A stretch of 64,000 nucleotides of DNA from Incurvaria masculella. Taxonomy: Eukaryota; Arthropoda; Insecta; Lepidoptera; Incurvariidae. The position numbers were made by a program, and so were the translations under genes. The notes below the pieces were generated by a model. The model saw only the letters and a program-made list of their open reading frames with translations. It had not been told where the DNA came from and ran no database searches. Positions 57,001-64,000 of the stretch are shown here, piece by piece. The DNA lies in assembly GCA_946894095.1 (NCBI GenBank), contig OX335643.1, forward strand, positions 6,993,036 through 7,057,035, read 5' to 3'. Each line of letters opens with the position of its first letter. Positions within the stretch are counted from its first letter, which is position 1.

Positions 57001-60000
57001 GATTGGTAGAGTTGTAAGAAGAGTTGAGAATTTTAATTATTTCAATAAGATCTCCCCGTTCTCTTAGTTCTTGTAGAGTGGTGAGGCCAAGCTTGTCCAG
57101 CCGGGTTCCGTAACTTTTATTTTTCAGTGCAGTTGGCATTTTTGTTGCTCTACGTTGTACTCGTTCCAGCAGGTCAATATCTTTCTTGAAGTAGGGACTC
57201 CAGATCTGGTATGCATACTCCAACATAGGTCGCACATATGTGTTATGTACAGTTAAATAAAAAATAAAGTAAACCAACGGTGGTGTTTGTAATATTATGA
57301 ATGATTGCAGAGAAAATAATTTTCATTGAACAACTTAATTTCCAGGTGCATCTACGACCGTAAGGTCTCCGGCCTACTGGACCTCAGTCAGGAACTGACA
57401 CTGGCCGTGATGGAGGACCGATCGGCCTACGAGAGCCTCATCGAGGACTACCTACACCACTTCTCTATCATAGCCGACGACACCATCAACTGCGGGCCCA
57501 TACTCAACTGGCTTCAGGTTGATAACAGAGGTGAGTTGGTCTACTGCGGAAGGTCTCTGGCCTGCTGAACCTTAGCCGGCAGCCGATCCTGGCTGTGATG
57601 GAGAACCACTCAATTTACGCAAGCATAATGGCGATAGTGGCTGAACACATCAAAATACGGAATTTGCTTGAAAATGCCTTGAAAATTGATTTTTGGTAAT
57701 TTCGGTCCAAGCATGTGCTGGGGAAATGTAATGTGTATTTAGAAATAGTGAAAATTTGAGAGAGACTAAGGTGCCAAATGGAAATGTTTTATGACACCAG
57801 TGAAAGAGATACTGTTTTCCACAGCTGATACAGGTAATCTAGTTCTTGAAAGTGAAACAGTTCACCATTTATAGTTTTTTTTATTTCATTTTTGAATATC
57901 ATATCGACATGTAACAAATTGTGTATTTGTCAGATTTTTGAATGAAAGGATTATTGTTAACTGTGTTTTTCGCCTCCAAGCATACCCCTCTAAAAGCAAT
58001 ATGTTATTTTTGCTTCAGGTCACCGGTTACTGGTTGCGAACGAAGACTCCAGCTCTATCAATACGCCGGCTGTGGCGGCGGCATACTCCGTTAGGAAATA
58101 TGTCTCGCAGGTGAGTCTGCTAGTTCATTCAATTATAAGTTTATTTTCCTCCATGCCTTCTCTCTTGCACACTCTCTTGGATTAGTTGTTTTTTTTTCAA
58201 AGACATTACAACGACAAGAAACTACACCGGTAGTCAAAATAAAAAAACTTTTTTTGATCTTTTGGCTATTGAAATAAATGTAACATTCCTGTTTGAGATT
58301 TTGACCAACACCTAGAACCAAATAATGTGTTTCCGTTAGCACCTCAATCGGCAAGCATGCAGCCTAGGCCGTTGGCGTTACTCAAATTTATTGTAGCGAG
58401 TGGCTTATTTAAACACTTGCCGTATTCAACCCATTGGCATGACGTATATGTTATGTTATTAAAATTATCATTTCATTTATCGGAAGTCTACCTTAGAGTA
58501 GAATTGTTTGCTGATTCAAACAGCAAGAGCAGTTTGTTAGGATCTCCAGGTAACGTGTACATTTAGTTGATATTTTTTTCTTTTCAGGCTCGAGACGAAA
58601 TTAGCTTTGAGGTCGGTGACATGATCTCCATCATTGATATGCCTGGTAAGATAATTTATTTATATGTCTAAACCGCTTGATAGAGGTTTTCTTTATTTAA
58701 CCGGACATTGATGACTGATACCACTCCTATTATTAGCCCAATACACCGCATTCCGAAAGAAATGAGGTGTCATTCCAAGACCTTATCTTTATGAGCACGG
58801 CTACAATGAACTAAAATGAAAACACGGACATTTTTCACTGTCGCTTCAGCCATGTTATTAACCATTCGACCAATTAGGAGGGGGAAAGGGGACAAATAGT
58901 GTTACATGTGAGACCATGGAACAGGTCGCAAACGGTAGTTTTGTAGTGGCCTAAAAGAATATACTTCCTTGAGGTGAAGTATATAGCAGTCTTAATAATT
59001 GTAGAAACAATTATAATTGTATTGTAGTAAGTACAATTTTGTACATTTCGTATGTCTGTAGAGTGAGTTATCATTTCTTTCTGGAGAAACGATGCGAATT
59101 TTAAGATTTGTTGGTCGCAGGTCCGCAAGAGTCGTTGTGGTGGCGAGGCAAGCGCGGTTTTCGCGTGGGCTTCTTCCCGCACCACTGCGTCGCCGTCATC
59201 GGAGACAAGGTTCCCCGGCACATGACCCAGCCGCCTCCCATTGTTGGGTGAGTGCAGCTTCACGGTGTTTCACTGATCTATGATGGGACCGTACCGCTTA
59301 GATTCAGATCCACTGATGGAGACATTGGACCAAATCTCAGAAAATAAAAGAACGGAGAAGTGGCATGTGGTCGTTACTCGTGATTCTGCCGTATGGATAT
59401 ATTGTGCATAGAATCATAAAGGAACCAAACTGCGCATCATATGCTACATAGTGTTATGTATTTCTTGGGGGCGAAGCTCCGGCGGAAATGAAACTGCTGG
59501 GTCTCTTGACTTCGTTTTATTCCATGAATCAAGAATTTTATCATAAGAAACTAATCAACAGTTCTCGTCAAGAAAAAGGATCTCTCTTGTTTTTTCTAGG
59601 TGTCCCGAGTGACATACCAAAATTAGCTCTATATACGAAAAGAATTTTTTAACAATAATTATTAATCGCCAGGAATATCTGGCGACATTCTTCCATTACT
59701 CCGGCGATGAATAATTTCCCCTTGGATTTAGCCTACCTAGAATGTCAAGAGAAAAAATTAGAGCGGCTAACTTACACCTCGATGCTAAATAAGGTCGGGG
59801 AACCTTCATCTCACATCTAAAACTCTTGGATAGTAAAATTCAAAAGCTTTACGACCCTCCAAAACCGCTCAGAAATCGGGACGGAGGTGTATCATTCTAC
59901 GACACAAACTCTACCTATCCCGGTAGCAAAAAATTATGCTAGACGTTAGCTCAAACGACCAAGTGTCGTGGTATAGTTACAATAAACTTTTCTGCCACCT

Positions 60001-63000
60001 CGCATTATGGTGGTGCGGCACCATGTTATAAACAAACGCTGTTTAGTAAGTTTCAACCTTAGGGTTGTGACTTACCTAATTTACTAATACAGCAGTCAGT
60101 AGGACCGATTACCTACCTAAACTAATATTAACTTAATAAAAGTTATTTGAACAAAAATATAATTAAAGTTATGTTTTAAATTATTAAAATTATTTAGTTA
60201 AATTAAAATAACCATTAAGATGAATTAGAATAGAATTAAATTAACGTTTAAATAAAGATAAAATTATTTAACTGATATCGTTATTTATTAATTTTAGATT
60301 TGACCAAACAATAACCGAGCGCGGAGCTATATCAGGTTTATAACAAATCTTATGGTCTAAATTTACCTTTCTCAAACAAGCATCAACCTTCCGTACACGC
60401 TCGCATTCACACCGTGGTCAAGCTACAATCTAAAAGCTTGTAGGCTATGCACGACGCGCGAAAGTTTGATGAAAGGAACACGTTGTATCATTTATAACAA
60501 AAAATTTACAAACCAAAGTAGGAAACATATTATAATAGGAAGATAACAATAAGAGAACACAATCTACGGTCACACTTCTCTCTCTCCTTCTTATTCATCG
60601 GTGTTCATTCATCCGCTTGGGTTCCTATACCTATTCAAAGGAGTAAAACATCCTACCAGACTCGCGGGTCCGCTTCGAAGCTTTAAGAAGCCTACTAGTA
60701 TACCGACGATCCGAGTCGGTCGCCAACTCAGACCGGTCGGCGAACTGGTGAAGGATCCGCAACAGCTTTCACGGGCTTCGAGTCTAAGAATCACCTAAGC
60801 ATGCGAATTTCCCCCGGAAATGTCAGTTACCACTTACAAACCCTCCTACTATGTCTGCAACTATGTTTACATGTAGCATGTACATTTTAGTTGGGATTGA
60901 ACCAACCCAGGTTTTAGGAAATTGACGACAGCTCATAATAGGGCGCGCTAGATGGCACATCTTCCTACCTACCTAGTAGTAGCGCGGTTTGAATGAAGCT
61001 AGCAAATTATATTCTTTCAGCATACAAAAACGCCTTGATTTAGCAAAGCTGTCAGCATCACATTTGCAGCAAATTGTAGCGATCATGCGCTTACTCTAAT
61101 GAAAAAGGTGAACAAGTGACAATCAACGATGACAGCAATTCTCTTGGCAAAATTTCACTATTTTATTGAAGCTGAACTAAGAAGAACAGAAACTAAGGCT
61201 AATGAAAAGTAATACTTTGTGATGTCACTTTGATACATTTTGTATTTCCGAAATCTCAAAGTAATGCAAAGTGACGTTACAAAGTACTACTTTTCGTTAG
61301 TCTTAGTTTCTGTTATGACTATTTATCTCAGCCCCAGTGCCCGACCTCCAAAGCGTAAACATGCAATGTTGAAGTCTTATCTTTTACGGTGTATCATTTG
61401 GAGAACTGTCATATCTCAATTGTCAAAAAACAAAGTTGTCTTTGGCTTGGTTTTGTCAGTGTGTGACAGATCGAATTGTACTTCCGGTAGGAAAATTGCT
61501 GGCGCCTATGACACAGCATCTTGGAGAGATTTTTAAAACCTTCACGAGAAGAGGTCTCGTGTTAGTGTGCTTGCCGTCATAAAAGCCACTTGTTTGGGTT
61601 CTCGCTTCGGCGGTGCCAACCACGAAAGAGTGAGTTTAGTGCCGGCGATTGCGAGCTTCGAGCATAGGAAGCTCAGTCAGCCCAGCGCACAGTAAATCTT
61701 CGAGTATTAAAAAACCCAACCTTTAGATCTGGATACAGGCTAGGGTAGGGCATCCTACCGACGTGCTGGCGTCACTGACGCCTCATCTAGCGGTTGAGTT
61801 ACCACCAACGAACAGTAGACCTTATTGTTGTGATGATTGGATGCCATTTCAGTTCGGTAGCGGTGGCGCCGATCAAGCCGGTGCTGCGGAAGCACGGCAA
61901 GCTCATCTCGCTGTTCCGCTCGTTCATCCTGTCGCGGCCGTCGCGGCGGACACTCAAGCAGCAGGGAATTCTGAAGGAGCGCGTGTTCGGGTGCGACCTC
62001 GGCGAGCATCTTCTCAACTCGGGACACGACGGTGAGTCGGATGGAGGATTGTCTTGTGGCTGTTATTTTCGAATTGTTGCTATTGACAAATTGAACTTTT
62101 GTCACTCATGGCAAAATATATTTTTTTTAGTATGTAAACTGTTTTGTACCAAACAATTGAAATCATTTACAAGTGTTAGTAATTTCACTTATACATTGCA
62201 TAATTGTGTACTATTTTTGTTGCATTCTCGAAACAATTGATAAATGATGAAAAGTTTAAGCCCGCTAACCGAGAGTTCTGATTACGATTTGCATGGTTGT
62301 GTACCAATTTTAGCTTATCCCTCTAGGCAAGCAGCGGGATGGTATGCATGTATGTGTATATGCATCTAAAAATATTACTGAGTATCGCAGTTACTGGAGT
62401 TTTACTGTAACTTGCGTTTTTGTGAGGTGCAACTACAGTGTGGATTCTTCAGTGTCGGAATTATGTAAGAATGTAAGTCAGGACTACCAAAATTGCCTTC
62501 AAATTTTGTCGTTCCATCCCAGTGCTGCTAGGCAAGCGTGTACTGAGCGAAGTATGAGCACTATCGAGATTACCTAGGATCCAGATTAATGAGAGTCCGA
62601 ACTACTGAGATATTCAACTCCACCGACATTAGCGAGCATCCAGATTAATGAAAGTCCGGATATATGAGAGTCCGGACTATCGAGATTTGCTAACAACTCC
62701 GTCCGTCCCGCAGTGCCATGCGTACTGCGCGAGTGCGCGCGCGTCATCGAGGCGGTGGGTGCCGCGGACGGCATCTACCGGCTGTCCGGCGGCTCGGGGC
62801 TCACGCAGCGGCTGCGCGCCGCCTTCGACGAGGGCCGCGCACCGCCCGACCTGCACGCGGCGCCCGTCACACAGGACATACACGCGGTCGCATCGCTGCT
62901 CAAGATGTACTTCCGGTGAGTTGTGGAAGCCTGCTCCTGTTCGGAATCAACAAGACCATTATTTAATATAACTGGCCTTCGATGGCTAATATCGTATCTG

Positions 63001-64000
63001 ATGTGCTAATGTGATATTGACCCATGACTCCATAATCCACAACGGACAGGTGTCAACCCAGGAGGTTACTGCTGCTGCATCTTCCATTCAATGGAATAGT
63101 ATGAGCCTGTTCAGGTATATCCAGGACCTACTCAGACAATCAGTTACATAACAATCACTAAATTTCTTTCTTTATTGTGGCCAGGGAGCTGCCGAATCCA
63201 TTGTGCACGTACCAGCTTTACGAGAGCTTCGTGACGGCCGTGCAGCCCGGCGTAGAAGAGGCGACACGGCTTCGGCGCATGCGCGAAACAGTTGTCAAGT
63301 TGCCGCCGCCGCACTACCGGTAGGTACACGTGTCAAAAGATTGATTTGGAGAACTAAGGTCCAGATTACGAAATGTTTGGATTATTAAGTATGCGGATTA
63401 TTGAGAGTACCAGGGGGTTACCATGGTTAGTTAATTAACTCTCTGTGTCAACAGGCAAGTGAGTGAAAACATTTGACGTTTAATTGCATTTCACATCATG
63501 CAGTTCACTTGGCCGAATAACACGTCGTTTGACTACTAACTGTCTGATCACATTACGATGGTAACCCTTGGACCATTGAAAGTCAAGATAATTAGGGTCC
63601 GAATCATAAAGAGTTTGGATCATGAAAAGTCCGGATTATTAAGAGTCCGAATCATTAAGAGTCCGCATCATTGAGAGTTGTGATCATTAAGAGTATGCAT
63701 CATTGAGAGTCCAGATTAACTAAAGAGTACCCAGGGGATGTTTCCCGTCCATTTCACAGCACTGCACAAACGTTTTTTGTAATTGTCTGGGTCATCGAAA
63801 ATGTTAAGGTTAGGCCCAAGCAAAGAGCAAGCATTAGGTAACTTATGTCTTTGTATCTGATTGTTTTATTCTGTACAAAGTCAATGATGTCAGTCGGTGA
63901 GGTGAGAATAAAGTGTCAACGTTGCCTGTTTCAGAACGCTGTCGTACCTGATGCGTCACCTGCGGCGGGTGTCGCTGCTGGGCGCCGCGACCGGCATGAC
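41861..64000 (+). CDS. CdGAPr: RhoGAP protein, CdGAPr / ARHGAP32-33 family (spliced, 3'-partial)
   Basis: Multi-exon gene of at least 13, probably 14, exons; about 620 codons lie in the window. Order of domains: Ser/Pro-rich N-terminus, PX-like domain (exons at 50772, 52803, 57346), SH3 (58019, 58588, 59121), RhoGAP (61853 onward). Family signature strings include FPKLEECAHFHYE, HRCIYDRK, INCGPIL, FGCDLGEHLLNSG and ELPNPLCTYQLYE. RhoGAPs of this family stimulate GTP hydrolysis by Rho GTPases such as Cdc42 and Rac at membranes. The arginine finger is present (GIYRLSG, Arg codon 62779-62781). All junctions used are GT-AG and phase-consistent. The exons are GC-rich in AT-rich introns. Confidence 0.94.
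42056..42222. other. Intron start
   Basis: T-rich sequence after the candidate donor. No further feature. Confidence 0.35.
42223..42592. repeat. MITE family C, complete, long terminal inverted repeats
   Basis: About 370 bp. Left end 'cggcccgtaagc', then 'cccatacaaacgtagtttac' and 'aaaccactattccaa'; right end 'ttggaatagcggtttcc', then 'gtaaactacgtttgtatggg' and 'gcttacgggcc'. The inside also pairs ('aaatatctgtgtctgcatg' against 'catgcagacacagatattt'). It is inside the first large intron. Confidence 0.88.
42640..42965 (+). repeat. MITE-A fragment then SINE-A body
   Basis: 42640-42716 has 'ctttcttcaacttgctaaa' and 'aaacgcggagtcggcgtaaa' (MITE-A inside). From about 42720 the SINE-A body follows: 'ttccactactaggtggtaa', 'gtccatgttttccatccag', 'ggaaggtcccggcacggca'. 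Confidence 0.7.
42966..44034. other. Intron sequence with a 14-bp perfect hairpin and SINE tail
   Basis: 43476-43489 GTACACGCAGCGAG pairs with 43497-43510 CTCGCTGCGTGTAC around a 7-base loop. 43828-43925 is a SINE-A tail ('ggaaggtcttggcatagaa' … 'gatattagccatcca'). No exon seen. Confidence 0.55.
44035..44260 (-). repeat. LINE 3' end fragment, same family as 56735-57277
   Basis: 'cactagcagcttgaagctga' and 'tgcgtgaatt' followed by a TTATTATTATT run and 'atgtttgtccag' match, in order, 'gctagcagctttaagctaat', TTATT runs and 'atgattgtccag' at 56728-56820. Only the 3' untranslated end is present. Confidence 0.6.
44261..46864. other. Intron: SINE head, small MITE, no exon supported
   Basis: 44610-44760 is a SINE-A head-side fragment on the minus strand. 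45181-45193 GTGCACAATCTCT and 45290-45302 AGAGATTGTGCAC are the ends of a ~120-bp inverted-repeat element. 45957-45995 is the inverse of the repeat at 33121. An open frame at 46352-46603 contains a gtaagt donor-like site at 46507, but its acceptor is weak and I do not call it. Confidence 0.45.
46865..47045 (-). repeat. Copy of the foldback family, minus strand
   Basis: Contains 'gggtccagccttgcagtgta' and 'ttaattaatgtttcatagc', 'atggtcgattatatatata' and 'acattccttgg', the inverse of the 51533 family. A (TA)n run lies at 46989-47006. Confidence 0.65.
47046..48052. other. Intron, no exon seen
   Basis: AT-rich, short frames only. The 8-bp GCTAGATG at 48045-48052 is the left target duplication of the next element. 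Confidence 0.4.
48053..48563. mobile_element. Non-autonomous hAT element (511 bp)
   Basis: Ends TAGGGTTGCCATC and GATGGAAACCCTA are inverted repeats with one mismatch. GCTAGATG at 48045-48052 and 48564-48571 is an exact 8-bp target duplication. The inside has 'gggtttccccggatttgtcc' near the left, 'catgtccgggttctgggc' near the right and a GAAAT-rich repeat at 48155-48185. No transposase. It lies 173 bp upstream of an exon acceptor. Confidence 0.92.
48737..48834 (+). CDS. CdGAPr: RhoGAP exon: Ser/Pro-rich N-terminal segment
   Basis: Acceptor 'tgccccctctgcgcag' before 48737; donor CAC-AG|gtaagc after 48834. Enters in phase 0 and leaves in phase 2. Peptide ESPRGSLMSCQSLAPARAF and PAPPSPQPCPAFHR, a disordered, proline-rich segment. 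The frame is open further upstream and has an ATG at 48710 (MFDGAPSAQ), so an alternative first exon starting there is possible. Third codon positions are strongly G/C. Confidence 0.75.
49343..49422 (+). CDS. CdGAPr: RhoGAP exon: 80-nt phase-bridging exon
   Basis: Acceptor 'ttttcgcatttttcag' and donor CCA-G|gtgggt. It enters in phase 2 and leaves in phase 1, exactly what the exon before (leaves 2) and the exon after (needs 1) require. Peptide: SVRFSSESQTSCRRGST then DTDVKRETP, a Ser/Arg-rich segment with likely phosphorylation sites. It is too short to appear as a notable open frame. Confidence 0.78.
49423..49898 (-). repeat. Intron with a diverged SINE-A copy
   Basis: 49545-49850 reads as a minus-strand SINE-A ('catgatataagcccatgaca', 'gaactgcagttttaaatgta', 'cttatccaatgcagaaaga'). 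Confidence 0.6.
49899..50020 (+). CDS. CdGAPr: RhoGAP exon: Ser/Thr-rich linker
   Basis: Acceptor 'ttgtttgcag', donor TTG|gtgaga. Enters phase 1, leaves phase 0. Peptide SISLTALTVTPVSSHAQT, SYSSMSQSAPSGSATFGD, LNDL. A Met in the middle (codon of SMSQSAP) could serve as start of a shorter isoform. A second frame is also open but has poorer codon bias and fits the downstream acceptor only if repeat-derived sequence is included. Confidence 0.82.
50080..50735 (+). repeat. Intronic degenerate repeat around 'gtggcgccatctat'
   Basis: The phrase 'gtggcgccatctattggcg' followed by 'tgaagtttttcgtctcccag' and 'acattgacgtg' recurs with changes at about 50080, 50131, 50206, 50352, 50425 and 50703. Spacing is irregular at about 50-150 bp. 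The last copy runs into the polypyrimidine tract of the next exon. 50640-50690 resembles the GC-rich fragment at 14750. Confidence 0.7.
50772..50940 (+). CDS. CdGAPr: RhoGAP exon: start of PX-like domain
   Basis: Acceptor 'ctgtcgggccacag', donor ACC-GAA-G|gtacca. Enters phase 0, leaves phase 1. Peptide VAPPLPSGGCRFPKLEECA then HFHYERVALGGLRVEL. The string FPKLEECAHFHYE is diagnostic: vertebrate ARHGAP32/33 have a near-identical FPKM/L-xxCAHFHYE. An alternative acceptor at 50691 would add residues encoded by the intronic repeat and is less likely. Confidence 0.93.
50941..51532. other. Intron with SINE-B scrap and foldback-family copy
   Basis: 51017-51062 holds 'ggccaagtgcgagtcgga'. 51203-51330 is a diverged copy of the foldback family ('cgaccgtgaagcaaggacac', 'gcaaggctggacccgaacc'). 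Confidence 0.6.
51533..51762. mobile_element. Foldback element, about 85-93-bp arms
   Basis: 51533-51617 (CAAGGAATGTGACATGTATG … AAAAGAACTAC) is the inverse of 51670-51762, apart from a catacata expansion in the right arm. The 52-bp centre includes 'gcaaggctagacccgaacc'. Diverged half-copies occur at 29098, 46865 and 51203, each with only one arm. Confidence 0.88.
51763..52403. repeat. Intron; sparse 'agtaatccgacac' repeats
   Basis: 51845-52022 carries several 'cagtaatccgaca' / 'attaagtaatcagat' units, an outlying and more diverged part of the minisatellite at 52404. The rest is AT-rich with no other feature. Confidence 0.6.
52404..52780 (+). repeat. Minisatellite, about 51-bp unit, ~7 copies, directly upstream of an exon
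   Basis: Units read roughly 'cacccactaatccgacactc', 'ccagtaatccaaaac', 'ctttgataatcaaata'. Starts near 52410, 52450, 52502, 52553, 52609, 52661, 52711 and a partial one at 52762. The array resumes at 52989-53050, after the exon. Confidence 0.88.
52803..52956 (+). CDS. CdGAPr: RhoGAP exon: PX-like domain, middle
   Basis: Acceptor 'ctgtcgtcgcccccgcag', donor CAC-AG|gtgggg. Enters phase 1, leaves phase 2. Peptide begins GWVCLRVCSHVSDGGE, has a low-complexity insert (PGAGRARAEPPAGE), then WSLTRNADNFRMLDNMLHR, which fits the PX core pattern (R-x-x-x-x-F-R-x-L-D-x-x-L-H). The insert is GC-extreme (gcgcgcgcgcg). The exon is embedded in a minisatellite. Confidence 0.92.
52981..53060 (+). repeat. Minisatellite continuation after the exon
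   Basis: 'ctaatcaaatactcccaata' and 'cctttggtagtcaaacatac' continue the 52404 array. 'cactaatcc' then pairs with 'ggattagtggg'-type sequence at 53050-53064 in a short inverted repeat. Confidence 0.75.
53290..53620 (+). repeat. SINE-A copy, head damaged
   Basis: 'ctttctctccatttctgag', 'gcgagctattcgatggttc', 'ggtaggtccccttccccta', 'ttgtccatgttcatccagt' and 'ggaaggtcctggcatagcc' in order. Confidence 0.82.
53960..54320 (+). repeat. Old 5S-derived SINE copy
   Basis: Head 'gccagcctcggtagcacag', 'ggatggttgaccatt', with the 5S part much eroded; the body 'gtaggtccctttcattactt', 'ggtcgaagcgacaatgaaaa' and tail 'ttcccatgtggtgtgttag' are close to the copies at 26776 and 27351. Confidence 0.8.
54469..56670 (-). 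pseudogene. Jockey-type LINE ORF2 (5'-truncated), single stop
   Basis: One continuous minus-strand frame of 733 codons, broken only by TAA at 55000-55002. The start is inside the endonuclease domain (its last motif TSDHTPVI is present), so most of that domain is lost. RT follows with IRNLQEGKSPGYDLI, SSYRPISLLPVAGKLFEK, LDISQAFDKVWH, GVPQGSILGPVLYLIY and the catalytic Y-A-D-D (55150-55161). After the stop: YLGMHLDRRLTWQKHI and IWTYGIQLWGSASNSN, the usual C-terminal part. It is in an intron of the RhoGAP gene, antisense to it. Confidence 0.92.
56671..57277 (-). pseudogene. Second LINE fragment, RT C-terminus and 3' tail
   Basis: Minus-strand frame 56798-57277: YVRPMLEYAYQIWSPYFKK, LLERVQRRATKM, LGLTTLQELRERGDLI … NRVVESWNSLPSDVV, typical of CR1/L2-like RT C-termini. 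Its 3' tail at 56700-56797 ends in ATTATTATT repeats. A different family from the element to its left; the two abut at about 56690. Confidence 0.85.
57346..57530 (+). CDS. CdGAPr: RhoGAP exon: PX-like domain, end
   Basis: Acceptor 'acaacttaatttccag', donor AAC-AGA-G|gtgagt. Enters phase 2, leaves phase 1. Peptide CIYDRKVSGLLDLSQEL … YESLIEDYLHHFSIIADD … INCGPILNWLQVDNRG. INCGP and W-x-x-DN-x-G are family-wide strings that join PX to SH3 in ARHGAP32/33. 57540-57640 just downstream partly resembles the exon itself ('aggtctctggcctgctgaac'). Confidence 0.95.
57531..58018. other. Intron; exon-like echo at 57541-57612
   Basis: 'ctactgcggaaggtctctgg', 'cctgctgaaccttag' and 'tggctgtgatggagaacca' resemble 57353-57420 of the exon, suggesting a partial exon duplication that has lost its frame. 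Confidence 0.55.
58019..58110 (+). CDS. CdGAPr: RhoGAP exon: SH3 entry
   Basis: Acceptor 'tatttttgcttcag', donor TCG-CAG|gtgagt. Enters phase 1, leaves phase 0. Peptide HRLLVANEDSSSINTPAVA then AAYSVRKYVSQ. S-I-N-x-P-A-V/I-x-A-A is conserved in this family; it leads into the first SH3 strand (RKYVSQ). Confidence 0.94.
58588..58645 (+). CDS. CdGAPr: RhoGAP exon: SH3 RT/n-Src part (58 nt)
   Basis: Acceptor 'tttcttttcag', donor CCT-G|gtaaga. Enters phase 0, leaves phase 1. Peptide ARDEISFEVGDMISIIDMP, the canonical SH3 'DELSFEVGD' segment. Confidence 0.95.
58646..59120 (-). repeat. Intron with a diverged minus-strand SINE-A
   Basis: 58722-58935 reads 'attattagcccaatacaccg', 'cattccgaaagaaatgaggt', 'gagcacggctacaatgaact' in reverse order of SINE-A. 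Confidence 0.65.
59121..59247 (+). CDS. CdGAPr: RhoGAP exon: SH3 end and linker
   Basis: Acceptor 'gatttgttggtcgcag', donor GTT-GG|gtgagt. Enters phase 1, leaves phase 2. Peptide PQESLWWRGKRGFRVGFFP then HHCVAVIGDKVPRHM. The WW-x-G … G-x-FP motif of SH3 domains is present, so the ligand-binding surface looks intact. Confidence 0.95.
59248..61852. other. 2.6-kb intron, no exon or element identified
   Basis: Mostly AT-rich low-copy sequence; 60100-60300 is very AT-rich with 'taaaattattta'-like repeats. 60940-60970 has the 'gcgcgctagatggcacatc' motif also at 374. 61198-61306 contains 'aagtaatactttgtgatgtc' and its near-inverse 'gacgttacaaagtactactt' about 60 bp apart, a small inverted repeat. 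Confidence 0.5.
61853..62031 (+). CDS. CdGAPr: RhoGAP exon: linker and start of RhoGAP domain
   Basis: Acceptor 'tgatgattggatgccatttcag' region, donor GAC-G|gtgagt. Enters phase 2, leaves phase 1. Peptide SVAVAPIKPVLRKHGKLIS, LFRSFILSRPSRRTLKQQ, GILKERVFGCDLGEHLL, NSGHD. KHGKL and GILKERVFGCDLGEHLLNSG match the family almost letter for letter; FGCDL opens the GAP fold. Confidence 0.96.
62032..62713. other. Intron; 16-bp-type repeats next to the acceptor
   Basis: 62580-62695 has 'ccagattaatgaaagtccgg' and 'atatgagagtccggactatc', scattered units of the repeat better developed at 63595-63725. Confidence 0.6.
62714..62915 (+). CDS. CdGAPr: RhoGAP exon: arginine-finger segment
   Basis: Acceptor 'ctccgtccgtcccgcag', donor TTC-CG|gtgagt. 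Enters phase 1, leaves phase 2. Peptide PCVLRECARVIEAVGAADG, IYRLSGGSGLTQRLRAAF, DEGRAPPDL … QDIHAVASLLKMYFR. The catalytic arginine is in IYRLSG (62779-62781); K in SLLKMYFREL is the second conserved basic residue. GAP activity is expected. Confidence 0.96.
63185..63319 (+). CDS. CdGAPr: RhoGAP exon: RhoGAP domain, middle
   Basis: Acceptor 'tttattgtggccag', donor TAC-CG|gtaggt. Enters phase 2, leaves phase 2. Peptide ELPNPLCTYQLYESFVTAV … RMRETVVKLPPPHYR. LR-ELP-P-L and LP-x-x-HY-x-T are canonical RhoGAP boxes. Confidence 0.96.
63320..63934. repeat. Intron with a 16-bp tandem repeat (63595-63725)
   Basis: About eight units of roughly 'gaatcattaagagtcc' (63600-63720), with variants gcatcattgagagtt and ggattattaagagtc. 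Scattered units also at 63358-63410 and 62580-62695, so the repeat sits on both sides of two exons. Confidence 0.85.
63935..64000 (+). CDS. CdGAPr: RhoGAP exon, cut by the window end
   Basis: Acceptor 'gttgcctgtttcag', enters phase 2 (CG|A = Arg). Peptide TLSYLMRHLRRVSLLGAAT then GMT. It continues the RhoGAP domain (TL-x-x-LM-x-HL). The conserved N-A-x-N-L-A-x-V-W/F segment and the C-terminus lie to the right of the window. Confidence 0.95.

Noticed and set aside
62677..62883. Minus-strand and alternative plus frames over the RhoGAP exons
   Set aside because: Shadows of GC-rich coding exons.

Overview
This is a eukaryotic, AT-rich, repeat-dense window that looks lepidopteran. The reasons are a tRNA-headed SINE, a 5S-rRNA-headed SINE and a GGAC-microsatellite SINE of the kind common in moths, a Ty3/gypsy element with the hallmarks of the CsRn1/Kabuki clade, and spliced genes with GC-rich exons in AT-rich introns. 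I see no bacterial-style operon, functional rRNA, functional tRNA or CRISPR array.

The one clear host gene runs left to right and leaves the window at its right end. It is a homologue of Drosophila CdGAPr and vertebrate ARHGAP32/33: a PX-like domain, an SH3 domain and a RhoGAP domain. I placed 13 exons from 48737 to 64000 by reading splice sites and codon phase, including a short 80-nt exon (49343-49422). That exon is the only one I found that reconciles the phases of its neighbours. A further 195-nt exon at 41861-42055 is flanked by good splice signals, ends in the phase that 48737 needs, and is offered as the probable upstream coding exon. The rest of the RhoGAP domain and the C-terminus lie beyond the window.

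The left half (1-41 kb) is mostly mobile DNA. 6587-11155 is an essentially complete LTR retrotransposon with two apparently identical 219-bp LTRs, a CTAG target duplication, a tRNA-Trp-type primer site, gag, and pol in the -1 frame. 18.5-21.3 kb holds a second, decayed Ty3/gypsy element whose integrase is in scrambled order. 22526-23010 is an essentially perfect 206-bp inverted repeat. 23125-26652 is a jockey-like LINE fragment interrupted by a 2,656-bp hAT transposon with an 8-bp target duplication and a transposase carrying one stop codon. 26.8-27.9 kb is a near-identical tandem pair of a 5S-derived SINE. Between these lie several MITE families and simple hairpins. 28-41 kb is mostly low-copy, AT-rich sequence with short repeats, with no gene I can support.

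The introns of the RhoGAP gene (42-64 kb) are also full of repeats: a non-autonomous hAT element, a foldback element, two minus-strand LINE fragments, SINEs, and minisatellites that directly surround several exons. Apart from the retroelement and transposon proteins and the RhoGAP gene, the only other coding candidates are a GC-rich island at 2439-2577 and two unrecognised minus-strand ORFs at 3196-3699 and 22278-22490.
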